From: Frateuria_A sp051900535
GTDB taxonomy: Bacteria; Pseudomonadota; Gammaproteobacteria; Xanthomonadales; Rhodanobacteraceae
Reading direction: 5' to 3'
Length of the DNA: 64,000 nucleotides
Assembly (NCBI RefSeq): GCF_051900535.1
Contig: NZ_JBHZGI010000001.1
Location: forward strand, 682,001-746,000
In this document: positions 8,581-16,028 of the stretch, one piece after another
How positions within the stretch are numbered: the stretch's first letter is position 1
Layout: each line of letters opens with the position of its first letter
Made by a program: the position numbers and the translations under genes
The notes under the pieces: generated by a model
The model's input: only the letters and a program-made list of their open reading frames with translations
What the model was told of the DNA's origin: nothing
Database searches by the model: none

Positions 8581-8609
8581 ACCGCGCTTCCCCATTTCGA
8601 TGAAGAATC

Positions 8610-8641
8610 AAAAAAAAAAGCCCGGCTTGCGCCGGGCTTTT
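8610..8641 (-). terminator. Rho-independent terminator of the OmpA gene
   Basis: GCCCGGC (8620-8626) and GCCGGGC (8631-8637) form a 7-bp GC stem with a TTGC loop. On the minus strand the stem is followed by ten T residues (A-run at 8610-8619), ideal for ending ompA transcription, whose stop is 22 bp upstream. On the plus strand only four T follow, so it may work weakly for the lipid operon. Confidence 0.9.
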
Positions 8642-8662
8642 CCTGTTGCATGGCAGCTCCGC

Positions 8663-9799
8663 TTACTGCTGGACCTGCAGCTCCGTGCGGCGGTTGCGCG
8701 CGCGGCCATCGTTGGTGTCGTTCGAATCGATCGGGTCGGCCTCGCCGTGGCCGATCGGGCCTTCCAGGCGGCTGGCGTCGATGCCGTGCGAGGTCAGGTA
8801 GTCGTACACGATTTTCGCGCGACGCTCCGACAGCGACTGGTTGTAGGCGTCGGTACCGACCGAGTCGGTGTAGCCGGCAACAGTCACGTGCACCTGCGGG
8901 TAGCGCTGCAGGGTGTCGACAGCCTGGTCGAGGATGGCCAGCGAGTCGGAGGTCGGCTCGGCCAGCGCCTTGCTGATGTCCGTCTCGCCCTTCGACGGGC
9001 GGTCGAACTTGAAGTTGACGCCGCGCAGGTCGATGACGACCTTCTGCGGGCAACCGTCCGGACCGACGATCGTGCCGGCGGCGGTGGCCGGGCACTTGTC
9101 TTCGCAGTCGTTCACGCCATCGTTGTCGCTGTCCTGCGCCGAGCAGTCGGTGGCCGGCGGGGGCGGCGGCGGGGCAGCCTGTTCCGGCGCTGCAGCCGGC
9201 TCGCCGAAGCGGGACACGATGCTGAAGCCCAGGAACCAGTCGCCGTAGCCATCTTCCGTCGGCTGGCTCTTGTCGTCCCAGTCGTAGCGGTAACCGGTCT
9301 CGATGCGGATGTCCGAACTCTCGGCAACGCTCTTGGACACGCCCACGCCCAGCTCGGCAGCCGGCGAGAAGCCGTGGTCAGCCGCGTTCTTGTGGTAGCT
9401 GCCCATCACGCCGGCGAGCACGTACGGACGCCAGGCATTCCAATCGCCGCCGTAGAAACGCGCGGCCACGCCATAGTTGGTGCTCGACCAGTTGCCGCCG
9501 CCCACCGCGGTATCGCGGTCGCGGTTGGTGCGGTCGATGAACAGATCGATCGAGGCGTTCGGAGCGATGAAACGGCCAACACCGAGCCCGTAATAGAACT
9601 GGCGGCTGTTGGTGTTGCGACCGGAATCGTTGTAGTAGCCGCCAAGGGTCGGGGCGATATACCAACGGCCGTCATAATCGCCCGTGGTGGTCATCGGGGC
9701 GGTATCGGCGGCGGCGTCAGCGGTATTGTCCTGCGCGTGAACGGCACCTACGCCGCCCAGGGCCAAGGCAATAAGGAAATACAAGCCCTTACGTTTCAT
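8663..9799 (-). CDS. OmpA family outer membrane protein
   Basis: A 378-residue outer-membrane protein. A cleavable signal peptide (about 1-22, ending GAVHAQ) is followed by an N-terminal eight-strand beta-barrel region (about 40-190, many alternating aromatic strands), a proline-rich linker with PPPPPP, a calcium-binding thrombospondin type 3 segment (DSDNDGVNDCEDKCP) and a C-terminal OmpA domain (about 255-378) that binds peptidoglycan; YTDSVGTDAYNQSLSERRA and GRARNRRTELQV are its signature parts. It links outer membrane to cell wall and stabilises the envelope. Single gene with its own strong terminator. The family is larger in Xanthomonadales than E. coli OmpA is (346 residues), consistent with the extra linker. 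Confidence 0.93.
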   Translation of the reverse strand: MKRKGLYFLIALALGGVGAVHAQDNTADAAADTAPMTTTGDYDGRWYIAPTLGGYYNDSGRNTNSRQFYYGLGVGRFIAPNASIDLFIDRTNRDRDTAVGGGNWSSTNYGVAARFYGGDWNAWRPYVLAGVMGSYHKNAADHGFSPAAELGVGVSKSVAESSDIRIETGYRYDWDDKSQPTEDGYGDWFLGFSIVSRFGEPAAAPEQAAPPPPPPATDCSAQDSDNDGVNDCEDKCPATAAGTIVGPDGCPQKVVIDLRGVNFKFDRPSKGETDISKALAEPTSDSLAILDQAVDTLQRYPQVHVTVAGYTDSVGTDAYNQSLSERRAKIVYDYLTSHGIDASRLEGPIGHGEADPIDSNDTNDGRARNRRTELQVQQ

Positions 9800-10041
9800 C
9801 AGGTGTCTCCTTCAATTATTGGTGTTCGCAGCCGTTTCACCTCATACGGACCGCGCGTCAAACTCACTTTGACTTCCGGAAGCTTGAGCCGCCCCCTCGC
9901 TTTTAGTCCCTACGGGCAAGCGGCACGAGTGTAGCAAAACCGTTAAGCCGTTCTCACAACGGCGCAGGTCCCCCGGTGAGGCCTTGTTCAGCAAAGCCCC
10001 ATCTCCATTGCCGCCCGAATGGCGTCGAAATGGCGTGAATA
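9800..10041. other. Upstream region of ompA, no gene seen
   Basis: About 240 bp between the ompA start and the prpD terminator. No open frame with a plausible start or family character. On the minus strand TACACT (9928-9933) resembles a sigma-70 -10 element and would give a long 5' leader of about 120 nt for ompA, but no convincing -35 hexamer is seen, so this is only a candidate. Confidence 0.45.
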
Positions 10042-10076
10042 CGAGAAAACCCGGCCGCTTGGGCCGGGTTTTCTCG
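10042..10076 (-). terminator. Strong terminator downstream of prpD
   Basis: A perfect 15-bp stem: the arm at 10042-10056 (CGAGAAAACCCGGCC) pairs with 10062-10076 across a 5-base loop. The A-run in one arm and T-run in the other make it a bidirectional intrinsic terminator; it lies 67 bp beyond the prpD stop codon. Confidence 0.85.
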
Positions 10077-10143
10077 TCGGGGACATTGCAGGCGTTAGCC
10101 TGTTTTCATTGCCGCCCAATGCCATGGGTACGGCTAATTGTAG

Positions 10144-11595
10144 TTAAAGCGTGAAAAGCCCGAGGAAACGCTGGATCGGCATGCCGTCCAGCACCTTCGG
10201 ATCGGCAGTGGCTTCCAGGATGGCCTTCACACGATGCGCCGGCAGGTGACCGCGCAGGGCCGCCTCGAACTTCTTGAGCAATACCGGGATGCCCTCTGCG
10301 CGACGCTTGCGGTGACCGATCGGATAGTCGATGGAGACTTTCTCGGTGGACGTACCGTCCTTGAAGAACACCTGCACCGAGTTGCCGATGTAACGCTTGT
10401 CCGGATCGAAATAGTCCTTCGTGAACTGCGGGTTCTCACGCACTTCCATCTTGTCGCGCAGCGCATCGATGCGCGGGTCGGCCGCGACGTCGTCGTTGTA
10501 GTCCTCTGCGGTCAGGCGGCCGAAGATGAGCGGCACCGCCACCATGTACTGGATGCAGTGGTCGCGGTCGGCGTAATTGGCCAGCGGACCGGTCTTGTCG
10601 ATGATGCGCACGCCCGCTTCCTGCGTCTCCAGCACGATCTTCTCGATCTGGTCGAGCTTGCCGGCCACCTGCGCGTGCAGTTGCATGGCGCATTCCACCG
10701 CGGTCTGCGCGTGGAACTCGGCGGGAAAGCTGATCTTGAACAGCACGTTCTCCATCACGTAGCTGCCGAAGGGCCGCTCGAACTCGAACGCATTGCCCTT
10801 GAAGGCGACGTCGTAATAGCCCCAGGTCTTGGCGCTGAGCGCCGACGGGTACCCGACGACGCCGCGGTAGACCGCATTGATCGCGTGGGTCACGGCGCGG
10901 CGGCAGGCGTCGCCGGCGGCCCAGCTCTTGCGCGGCCCGGTATTCGGCGCGTGGCGGTAGGTGCGCAGCGCGCCGTTGTCGATCCAGCTGTGCGACACGG
11001 CGGTGGTGATCTGCTCCTTGGAGCCGCCCAGCATCGCGGTGGAGACCGCGGTGGAGGCCAGGCGCACCAGGATCACGTGGTCCTGGCCGACGCGGTTGAA
11101 GCTGTTCTTGAGCGCGTAGCAGCCCTGGATCTCATGGGCCTTGATGGCGTAGCCGAGGACGTCGCGCACGGTGAACGGCTGGCCGCCCTCGCGCTCGGCC
11201 TTGCGGCTGAGATAATCGGCCACCGACAGGATCGCGCCCAGGTTGTCCGACGGATGGCCCCATTCGGCCGCCAGCCAGGTGTCGTTGAAGTCGAGCCAGC
11301 GGATCTGGGTGCCGATGGCGAAGGCGCCCTGCACCGGATCGAGCTCATGGCTGGTGCCCGGCACGCGCGTGCCGCCCGGCAGGTTGGCGCCCGGCACCAG
11401 CGGTCCAAGGTGCTTGACGCACTCGGGGAACTTCATCGCCAGCATCGCGGTGCCCAGCGAATCGAGCAGCATGTACCGGGCGGTGTCGTAGGCTTCCTTC
11501 GACTCGATCCGGTAGTCGGCCACGTAGTTGGCGATGTCGACCATCGGCTGGTCGGGATCGGGGCGAACGGCGGAACGGATGTCGTGGGCGCTCAT
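10144..11595 (-). CDS. prpD: 2-methylcitrate dehydratase PrpD
   Basis: A 483-residue MmgE/PrpD family enzyme, the same length as E. coli PrpD and closely similar along its whole length (for example RWLDFNDTWLAAEWGHPSDN, RTYRHAPNTG, RKSWAAGDA, YVMENVLFKISFPAEFH and DRDHCIQYMVAVPL). It dehydrates 2-methylcitrate to 2-methyl-cis-aconitate in the cytosolic propionate (2-methylcitrate) cycle. The frame extends 81 codons further upstream, but the ATG at 11595 (MSAHDIR) aligns with the E. coli start. The partner genes prpC and prpB are on the same strand about 2.2 kb away, separated by TerC and an outer-membrane gene, so prpD needs its own promoter. No acnD/prpF pair, the usual alternative in Xanthomonas, is seen here. 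Confidence 0.96.
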   Translation of the reverse strand: MSAHDIRSAVRPDPDQPMVDIANYVADYRIESKEAYDTARYMLLDSLGTAMLAMKFPECVKHLGPLVPGANLPGGTRVPGTSHELDPVQGAFAIGTQIRWLDFNDTWLAAEWGHPSDNLGAILSVADYLSRKAEREGGQPFTVRDVLGYAIKAHEIQGCYALKNSFNRVGQDHVILVRLASTAVSTAMLGGSKEQITTAVSHSWIDNGALRTYRHAPNTGPRKSWAAGDACRRAVTHAINAVYRGVVGYPSALSAKTWGYYDVAFKGNAFEFERPFGSYVMENVLFKISFPAEFHAQTAVECAMQLHAQVAGKLDQIEKIVLETQEAGVRIIDKTGPLANYADRDHCIQYMVAVPLIFGRLTAEDYNDDVAADPRIDALRDKMEVRENPQFTKDYFDPDKRYIGNSVQVFFKDGTSTEKVSIDYPIGHRKRRAEGIPVLLKKFEAALRGHLPAHRVKAILEATADPKVLDGMPIQRFLGLFTL

Positions 11596-11696
11596 GGAGG
11601 GCTTCTCGCGGGAGGAAAAACGGCCATTGTATCCGGCCGACCGTATGGCTGCTCCATTCCCGGCAGGAGGACCCCGTGCTCGGCTGCCTGGAATGA

Positions 11697-11722
11697 CGAT
11701 CGCGCACAGGTGCGCCCCTGCA
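11697..11722. repeat. Dispersed palindrome family A, single arm
   Basis: CGATCGCGCACAGGTGCGCC followed by CCTGCA matches the right arm of the family A palindromes. It lies between the divergent prpD and TerC genes, upstream of the riboswitch. The left arm is not recognisable. Confidence 0.55.
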
Positions 11723-11774
11723 TGGCAATGCCGTGCTTGACCGTCGCCGGCGCCACCTCGACAATCGCCGCACA

Positions 11775-11878
11775 CCCAAAGGGGAGTAGTTCCGGCACCG
11801 CGGTTTCCCACGCGGTGCCGTGCGGTGATCGTCATCACGGACGCCTTCGCGTCCCGGTCACCCCGGCGAGGCCTTTCG
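11775..11878 (+). promoter_or_regulatory. yybP-ykoY family manganese riboswitch upstream of the TerC gene
   Basis: The sequence carries the hallmark AAAGGGGAGTAG (11778-11789) and the distal GGCGAGGCCTTTCGC (11865-11879); the AAAGG and CCTTT ends can close the P1 helix. Between them are a perfect 10-bp hairpin (CGGCACCGCG at 11793-11802 with CGCGGTGCCG at 11811-11820), a GTGAT/ATCAC hairpin (11825-11838) and a GGACGC-CTTC-GCGTCC hairpin (11839-11854), the order expected for this aptamer. yybP-ykoY aptamers bind Mn2+ and switch on manganese exporters of the TerC, MntP and P-type ATPase families. The coding start follows 80 nt later; that stretch is the likely expression platform. Whether control is by termination or by access to the ribosome-binding site is not clear. 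Confidence 0.88.
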
Positions 11879-11957
11879 CGAACGAGACTTTTGCGGTGGC
11901 GACGGGCCTGTGCGCGTGTCCGCCGTCATCGCCATGAGTCACGCGCGGGAGCTTTGC

Positions 11958-12635
11958 ATGGATATCAGCGGTACCGATTTCGTCTCCGGCCTCCTGGCCA
12001 TCGTGCTGCTCGACCTGGTGCTCGCCGGCGACAACGCGATCGTGATCGCGCTGGCCGCGCGCAACCTGCCCAAGGCGCTGCAGAGGAAAGCGGTGTTCTG
12101 GGGCACCTTTGGCGCGGTGGCCGTACGCGTGGCGTTGACCGCGGTCGTCGTCTACCTGCTCAAGTTGCCCGGCCTGATGCTGGCCGGCGGCGTGCTGCTG
12201 TTGCCGATCGCCTGGAAGCTGATCAAGCCCGAGGCGGAAAGCGGACACGAAGTAAGCGCGGCCGACAGCTTCTGGGCCGCGCTGCGCACGATCGTGGTGG
12301 CCGACGCATTGATGGGCCTGGATAACGTGCTGGCGATCGCCGGCGCGTCGAAAGGCCACCTGGGACTGGTCGTGCTTGGCCTGCTGATCAGCGTGCCGCT
12401 GGTGGTGTGGGGCTCGACGCTGATCCTGAAGCTCATCGAGCGCTTCTCGTTCATCGTCTACCTGGGCGCGGGCGCGATCGCCTGGACCGCTGGCCGCATG
12501 ATCGCCCATGACCACCTGCTGCGCGGCTGGTTCGATGCTCACCCCTGGCAGGGCTACGCACTGGACATCCTGCTGATCACGCTGGTCTGCGGCGGCGGCT
12601 GGCTCGCCCAGCGTCGCAGGGCCCGGCTGGGATGA
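11958..12635 (+). CDS. TerC family integral membrane protein (YjbE/YkoY type), probable Mn2+ exporter
   Basis: A 225-residue inner-membrane protein with about seven helices. The conserved acidic motifs of the family lie in the membrane: VLAGDNAIVIALAARNLP near residue 22 and VADALMGLDNVLAIAGA near 118; a hydrophilic loop with SGHEVSAAD separates the two halves. Proteins of this type are now regarded as manganese exporters, and the yybP-ykoY aptamer directly upstream supports that. An in-frame ATG at 11910 exists, but the start at 11958 is preceded by GGGAG at a good distance and gives the usual family N-terminus. It is divergent from prpD and convergent with the next gene. A tellurite-resistance role, suggested by the family name, is not indicated. 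Confidence 0.9.
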   Translation: MDISGTDFVSGLLAIVLLDLVLAGDNAIVIALAARNLPKALQRKAVFWGTFGAVAVRVALTAVVVYLLKLPGLMLAGGVLLLPIAWKLIKPEAESGHEVSAADSFWAALRTIVVADALMGLDNVLAIAGASKGHLGLVVLGLLISVPLVVWGSTLILKLIERFSFIVYLGAGAIAWTAGRMIAHDHLLRGWFDAHPWQGYALDILLITLVCGGGWLAQRRRARLG

Positions 12636-12641
12636 ATGCTA

Positions 12642-12670
12642 AGGACCGCAGCCGGAACGGTTGCGGTCCT
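12642..12670. terminator. Inverted repeat between convergent genes, probable bidirectional terminator
   Basis: AGGACCGCA (12642-12650) pairs with TGCGGTCCT (12662-12670), a 9-bp stem with an 11-base loop, in the 39-bp gap between the TerC stop and the stop of the convergent outer-membrane gene. There is no T-run, so efficiency is uncertain. Confidence 0.5.
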
Positions 12671-12674
12671 ACCG

Positions 12675-13526
12675 TTACCAGCGCAGCTTGGCGAATGCCG
12701 ACGGTCCGCTCAGGGTCATGTCCAGGTCGGCGTCGTAGGCACTGCGGTTCCAGTGCAGCTTGATCTGGCTGTAGCCGTATTCGACGCCGAAGCCGAGGTT
12801 CCGCCACGGCAACCATTCCACGCCCAGCGCGGCGTTGTAGATATGCCCGCTGATGCGGCCACCGTTCTTGCGCACGCCCGAGGCGTCCAGGTACATGCGC
12901 AGCTGGTCGTTGAACATGTGGCGCCAACCGAGCTGCAGCATCGGCGCCCAGGCGCTGTCGTTGCTGGTGGTGGCGACCGATACCACCTGCTCGCCGCCCT
13001 GCCCCAGGTCGTAGGCGCCATCGCCCGCCAGCGCGGTCTTCACCCGATACCAGCCCGCGCCCAGGCCGATGCCATAGGCGTCGTTGCCTTGTCCGAACCA
13101 CCAGCGCCAGGCGACGCTGCCGAAGTTGAAATCGAGCTTGGCGCGGACGTCCGCGTTGGCGCTGTAGGTCACGCCGTCATAGGTGATGTCGCGCGCGAGT
13201 ACCTGGTGGCTGGCGCGGTCGATGTTGTAGTAGTCGAGCGCCAGGCCCTGGTGTTCGCCGAACAGGAAGTCGGCGCGCACGCGCGGCACGGCCTTGTTCT
13301 TGTCAAAGCCAAGGTCGTCCTCGAGATTGATGGTGCCGCCGAGGGTGTCGCTCGGGTCGGCGATCCTCACGTCCGTGTCCACGCCGGCGTAGTAGCCACC
13401 CAGCCGCACGCTGGCGCGGTCCAGGGCCGGAGTGGAATCCTGTGCCAAAGCGGCGGTACTCACCAACGCGAGCGTGACCAGGACAGGAAGCAGGGACCAC
13501 GACGGACGCTTGGCGGGATGTCGCAT
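12675..13526 (-). CDS. Outer membrane beta-barrel protein, unassigned
   Basis: A 283-residue protein with a signal peptide (about 1-28, hydrophobic core then STAALAQ), followed by alternating hydrophobic strands typical of an outer-membrane barrel, ending in the aromatic residue expected for BAM recognition (FAKLRW). It contains a long run of strands such as YGIGLGAGWYRVK, MLQLGWRHMF and LGFGVEYGYSQIKL. I do not recognise a characterised family; OmpW-like or OMP-b-barrel small porins are the nearest type. The frame continues 45 codons upstream, but the ATG at 13526 starts the signal peptide. It sits between TerC and prpC without an evident functional link. Confidence 0.72.
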   Translation of the reverse strand: MRHPAKRPSWSLLPVLVTLALVSTAALAQDSTPALDRASVRLGGYYAGVDTDVRIADPSDTLGGTINLEDDLGFDKNKAVPRVRADFLFGEHQGLALDYYNIDRASHQVLARDITYDGVTYSANADVRAKLDFNFGSVAWRWWFGQGNDAYGIGLGAGWYRVKTALAGDGAYDLGQGGEQVVSVATTSNDSAWAPMLQLGWRHMFNDQLRMYLDASGVRKNGGRISGHIYNAALGVEWLPWRNLGFGVEYGYSQIKLHWNRSAYDADLDMTLSGPSAFAKLRW

Positions 13527-13718
13527 GCGGAGGCTCTCTCGGGATGGCGGGCCATGGTAGCCAGCGCCCCCGTGGACAGGCCGTGGACAGCGCCCATCCA
13601 CGGCCATCGCATGCTTGTTGCGGAAGTGCACTCGTGGGCCAGCGCTTTCGGCGCATCGCACCCTAGTAGTTCATGCAAGGGATGCGCGCATCCGCCGCAA
13701 GCCCCTTCCGCTGAAGCG

Positions 13719-13737
13719 CCCCTCCCGGTGGGAGGGG
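13719..13737. repeat. GC-rich hairpin downstream of prpC
   Basis: CCCCTCCC (13719-13726) pairs with GGGAGGGG (13730-13737) across a 3-base loop, 18 bp beyond the prpC stop. It resembles the CCCTCTCCC-type repeats at 17135 and 53300. There is no T-run, so it is at best an imperfect terminator. Confidence 0.4.
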
Positions 13738-13754
13738 ACTTCCAGCCGGGCGCC

Positions 13755-14900
13755 TCAGCGCTTCTCGATCGGCACGTAGGTCTGGTCTTCCGGACCGGTG
13801 TAATTCGCGCTCGGGCGGATGATCTTGCCGTCCTGGCGCTGCTCGATCACGTGCGCGCTCCAGCCGGAAGTGCGCGCGATGACGAACAGCGGCGTGAACA
13901 TGGCGGTCGGCACGCCCATCATGTGGTAGGCGCTGGCCGAGTACCAGTCGAGGTTGGGGAACATCTTCTTGAGATCCCCCATCAGTTTCTCGATGCGCTC
14001 GGAGACCTCGAACAGGGTCGGATTGCCGCCATCGGTGCAGAGCTTGCGCGAGATCTCCTTGATGATCTCGTTGCGCGGATCGGACACCGTGTAGACCGGA
14101 TGGCCGAAGCCGATGATGATTTCCTTGCGTTCCACGCGCGCGCGGATGTCCGCCTCGGCCTCGTCGGCGTTGCGGTAGCGCGCGATGATCTCCATCGCCA
14201 CCTCGTTGGCGCCGCCGTGTTTGGGACCGCGCAGCGCGCCGATCGCGCCGGTGAGGGCCGAATACATGTCCGAACCGGTACCGGCGATCACGCGGGCGGT
14301 GAAGGTCGAGGCGTTGAACTCGTGCTCCGCGTACAGCACCAGCGACTTGTCCAGCGCCTGCGCGTGCAGCTCGCTCGGTGCCTTGCCATGCAGCACATGC
14401 AGGAAGTGCGCGGCGATCGACTCGTCGTCGGTCTCCGTTTCCACCCGCTTGCCGTTGTGGCTGAAGTGATACCAGTACAGCAGCATGGAGCCGAAGCTCG
14501 CCATCAGGCGGTCGGCGATGTCGCGCGCGCCGGTGACGTTGTGATCTTCCTTTTCCGGCAACACCGTGCCCAGAACCGAGCAGCCCGTGCGCAGCACGTC
14601 CATCGGGTGGGTCGCCGCCGGCAACAGCTCCAGCGCGCACTTGACCGGCGCCGGCAGGCCGCGCAGGCGCTTGAGCTTGGCCTTGTAGTTCTGCAGTTCC
14701 GTCCAGCTCGGCAACACGCCGTGGACCAGCAGGTAGGCCACCTCCTCGAAGCTGCCCTTGGCCGCCAGGTCATGTATGTCGTAGCCGCGATAGTGCAGGT
14801 CGTTGCCACTGCGGCCGACCGTGCACAACGCGGTGTTGCCGGCCGGCACGCCGGACAGCGCGACGGATTTCTTGGCCTTGGGAAGGACTTGCTCGGTCAT
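13755..14900 (-). CDS. prpC: 2-methylcitrate synthase PrpC
   Basis: A 381-residue citrate-synthase family enzyme that condenses propionyl-CoA with oxaloacetate to 2-methylcitrate. It carries the family signature GFGHPVYTVSDPRNE (catalytic histidine), GPKHGGANE and the catalytic aspartate region ARTSGWSAHVIEQR; the short length and the N-terminal RGYDIHDLA pattern fit the 2-methylcitrate synthase type rather than the longer hexameric citrate synthase. It follows prpB on the same strand with a 122-bp gap that holds a family A palindrome, so the two are probably co-transcribed with possible attenuation between them. The start at 14900 is set by the family N-terminus. Confidence 0.93.
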   Translation of the reverse strand: MTEQVLPKAKKSVALSGVPAGNTALCTVGRSGNDLHYRGYDIHDLAAKGSFEEVAYLLVHGVLPSWTELQNYKAKLKRLRGLPAPVKCALELLPAATHPMDVLRTGCSVLGTVLPEKEDHNVTGARDIADRLMASFGSMLLYWYHFSHNGKRVETETDDESIAAHFLHVLHGKAPSELHAQALDKSLVLYAEHEFNASTFTARVIAGTGSDMYSALTGAIGALRGPKHGGANEVAMEIIARYRNADEAEADIRARVERKEIIIGFGHPVYTVSDPRNEIIKEISRKLCTDGGNPTLFEVSERIEKLMGDLKKMFPNLDWYSASAYHMMGVPTAMFTPLFVIARTSGWSAHVIEQRQDGKIIRPSANYTGPEDQTYVPIEKR

Positions 14901-14943
14901 CGGGTATCTCCTGGATGCAAGGGTTGGGTGCCAGGCGGGGACT

Positions 14944-15013
14944 CTGTAGGACTGCACCCTGTGCGGCGACCGGATGTGTGGCAAAGCGGTCGCGCACAGG
15001 GTGCGCTCTACAG
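14944..15013. repeat. Dispersed palindrome family A, full copy between prpB and prpC
   Basis: Left arm 14944-14972 (begins CTGTAGGACTGCACC) and right arm 14987-15013 (begins CGGTCGCGCACAGG, ends TCTACAG) can form a long imperfect hairpin. It lies inside the prpBC unit, where such structures can protect or stop mRNA. Confidence 0.75.
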
Positions 15014-15022
15014 GGAGCCTGA

Positions 15023-15907
15023 TCAGCTCTCTTTGGAAAACAGGGCGTCGAGCTTGTCCTCGTAGGCGTGGTAGCCCAGGAAGTCGTACAGCTCCTCGCG
15101 GGTCTGCAAGGTATCGATGATGCCCTTCTGCGTGCCTTCGCGGCGGACGGTCTCGTAGAAGTTGAGCGCGGCCTTGTTCATCGCGCGATAGGCGCCGCAG
15201 CAGTACAGCGCGATATCCACGCCGGCCGAGCGCAGCTCGTCGGTGGTGAAGAACGGGGTGGAGCCGAATTCGGTGAGGTTGGCCAGGATCGGAACCTTTA
15301 CCGCGGCCTTGAACCGGCGGTAATCGTCCAGCGTCTTCATCGCCTCGGGGAAGATCATGTCGGCGCCCGCCTCGACATAGGCGCAGGCGCGCTCGATCGC
15401 CGCGTCGATGCCTTCCACCGCCGCCGCGTCGGTGCGCGCCATGATCACGAACCCCGCATCGGTGCGCGCGTCCACCGCCGCCTTGACCCGGTCGACCATC
15501 TCGGCCTTGGGCACGACTTCCTTGCCGGGGCGATGGCCGCAACGCTTCTGGCCCACCTGGTCCTCCATGTGCACGGCGGCCACGCCGACGTTGATGAAGG
15601 AGCGGATCGTGCGCGCGATGTTGAACGCGCCGCCCCAGCCGGTATCGATGTCCACGAGCAACGGTAGCTGGGTGGCATCGACGATGCGGCGCGCGTCGGT
15701 GAGTACGTCCTCCATCGTGCTGATGCCGAGGTCGGGCATGCCCAGCGAATTGGCCGCCACGCCGCCGCCGGAAAGGTAAAGCGCCTTGTAGCCGACGCGC
15801 TTGGCCATCAGTCCGGCGTAGGCGGTGATCGCGCCCATCACCTGCAAGGGTTGTTCTGCGGCCAGCGCGGCGCGAAAGCGGGCGCCGGGGGATGCGGTGG
15901 GGGACAT
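15023..15907 (-). CDS. prpB: Methylisocitrate lyase PrpB
   Basis: A 294-residue enzyme of the isocitrate lyase/PEP mutase superfamily that splits 2-methylisocitrate into pyruvate and succinate, the last step of the 2-methylcitrate cycle. The substrate-binding motif QKRCGHRPGK (about residue 120), the metal-binding DIDTGWGG and the HMEDQ segment are intact. It is the first gene of prpB-prpC; the start ATG at 15907 is divergent from the MerR-type regulator 121 bp away. No PrpR sigma-54 activator is present in the window, so how propionate induces the genes is not visible. Confidence 0.95.
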   Translation of the reverse strand: MSPTASPGARFRAALAAEQPLQVMGAITAYAGLMAKRVGYKALYLSGGGVAANSLGMPDLGISTMEDVLTDARRIVDATQLPLLVDIDTGWGGAFNIARTIRSFINVGVAAVHMEDQVGQKRCGHRPGKEVVPKAEMVDRVKAAVDARTDAGFVIMARTDAAAVEGIDAAIERACAYVEAGADMIFPEAMKTLDDYRRFKAAVKVPILANLTEFGSTPFFTTDELRSAGVDIALYCCGAYRAMNKAALNFYETVRREGTQKGIIDTLQTREELYDFLGYHAYEDKLDALFSKES

Positions 15908-15976
15908 GGAAGGCTCCGCGGGAAAAGCGCCATTTTAGCGCACCGCCAGCCCTGCCCCCCTGTCCCGGGACTTGAC

Positions 15977-15993
15977 CCTCACGTAACGTGAGG
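15977..15993 (+). promoter_or_regulatory. MerR-type operator in the promoter of the regulator gene
   Basis: The perfect dyad CCTCACGTAACGTGAGG (17 bp, 8-bp arms around one base) begins at the end of a TTGACC -35-like hexamer (15972-15977). MerR family regulators bind such dyads between -35 and -10 elements with an over-long spacer; a weak GGAACC -10-like element follows. The first gene downstream is the MerR regulator, 36 bp away, so autoregulation is likely. prpB starts 70 bp away on the other strand and could be affected, which is inference. Confidence 0.75.
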
Positions 15994-16028
15994 CCGGAAC
16001 CTGCCGGCACGCACCGAGGAGACCTCCC

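Larger units (their letters stand above)
8365..8609. other. Intergenic region with repeat sequences, no gene seen
   Basis: About 245 bp between the last lipid-operon gene and the ompA terminator. It holds one arm of the dispersed palindrome (8505-8532) and a short tandem repeat (8551-8580), annotated separately. Short frames on both strands only read through the repeats; none has a start, ribosome-binding site and family character. Confidence 0.6.

Noticed and set aside
11910..11957. Earlier ATG for the TerC gene that adds 16 residues
   Set aside because: Added residues are hydrophilic and unlike family N-termini; the later ATG has a better ribosome-binding site and leaves the riboswitch expression platform intact.
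12636..15065. An 800-codon plus-strand frame across the outer membrane protein and prpC
   Set aside because: Antisense shadow of prpC and the barrel protein; no start signal or recognised domain.
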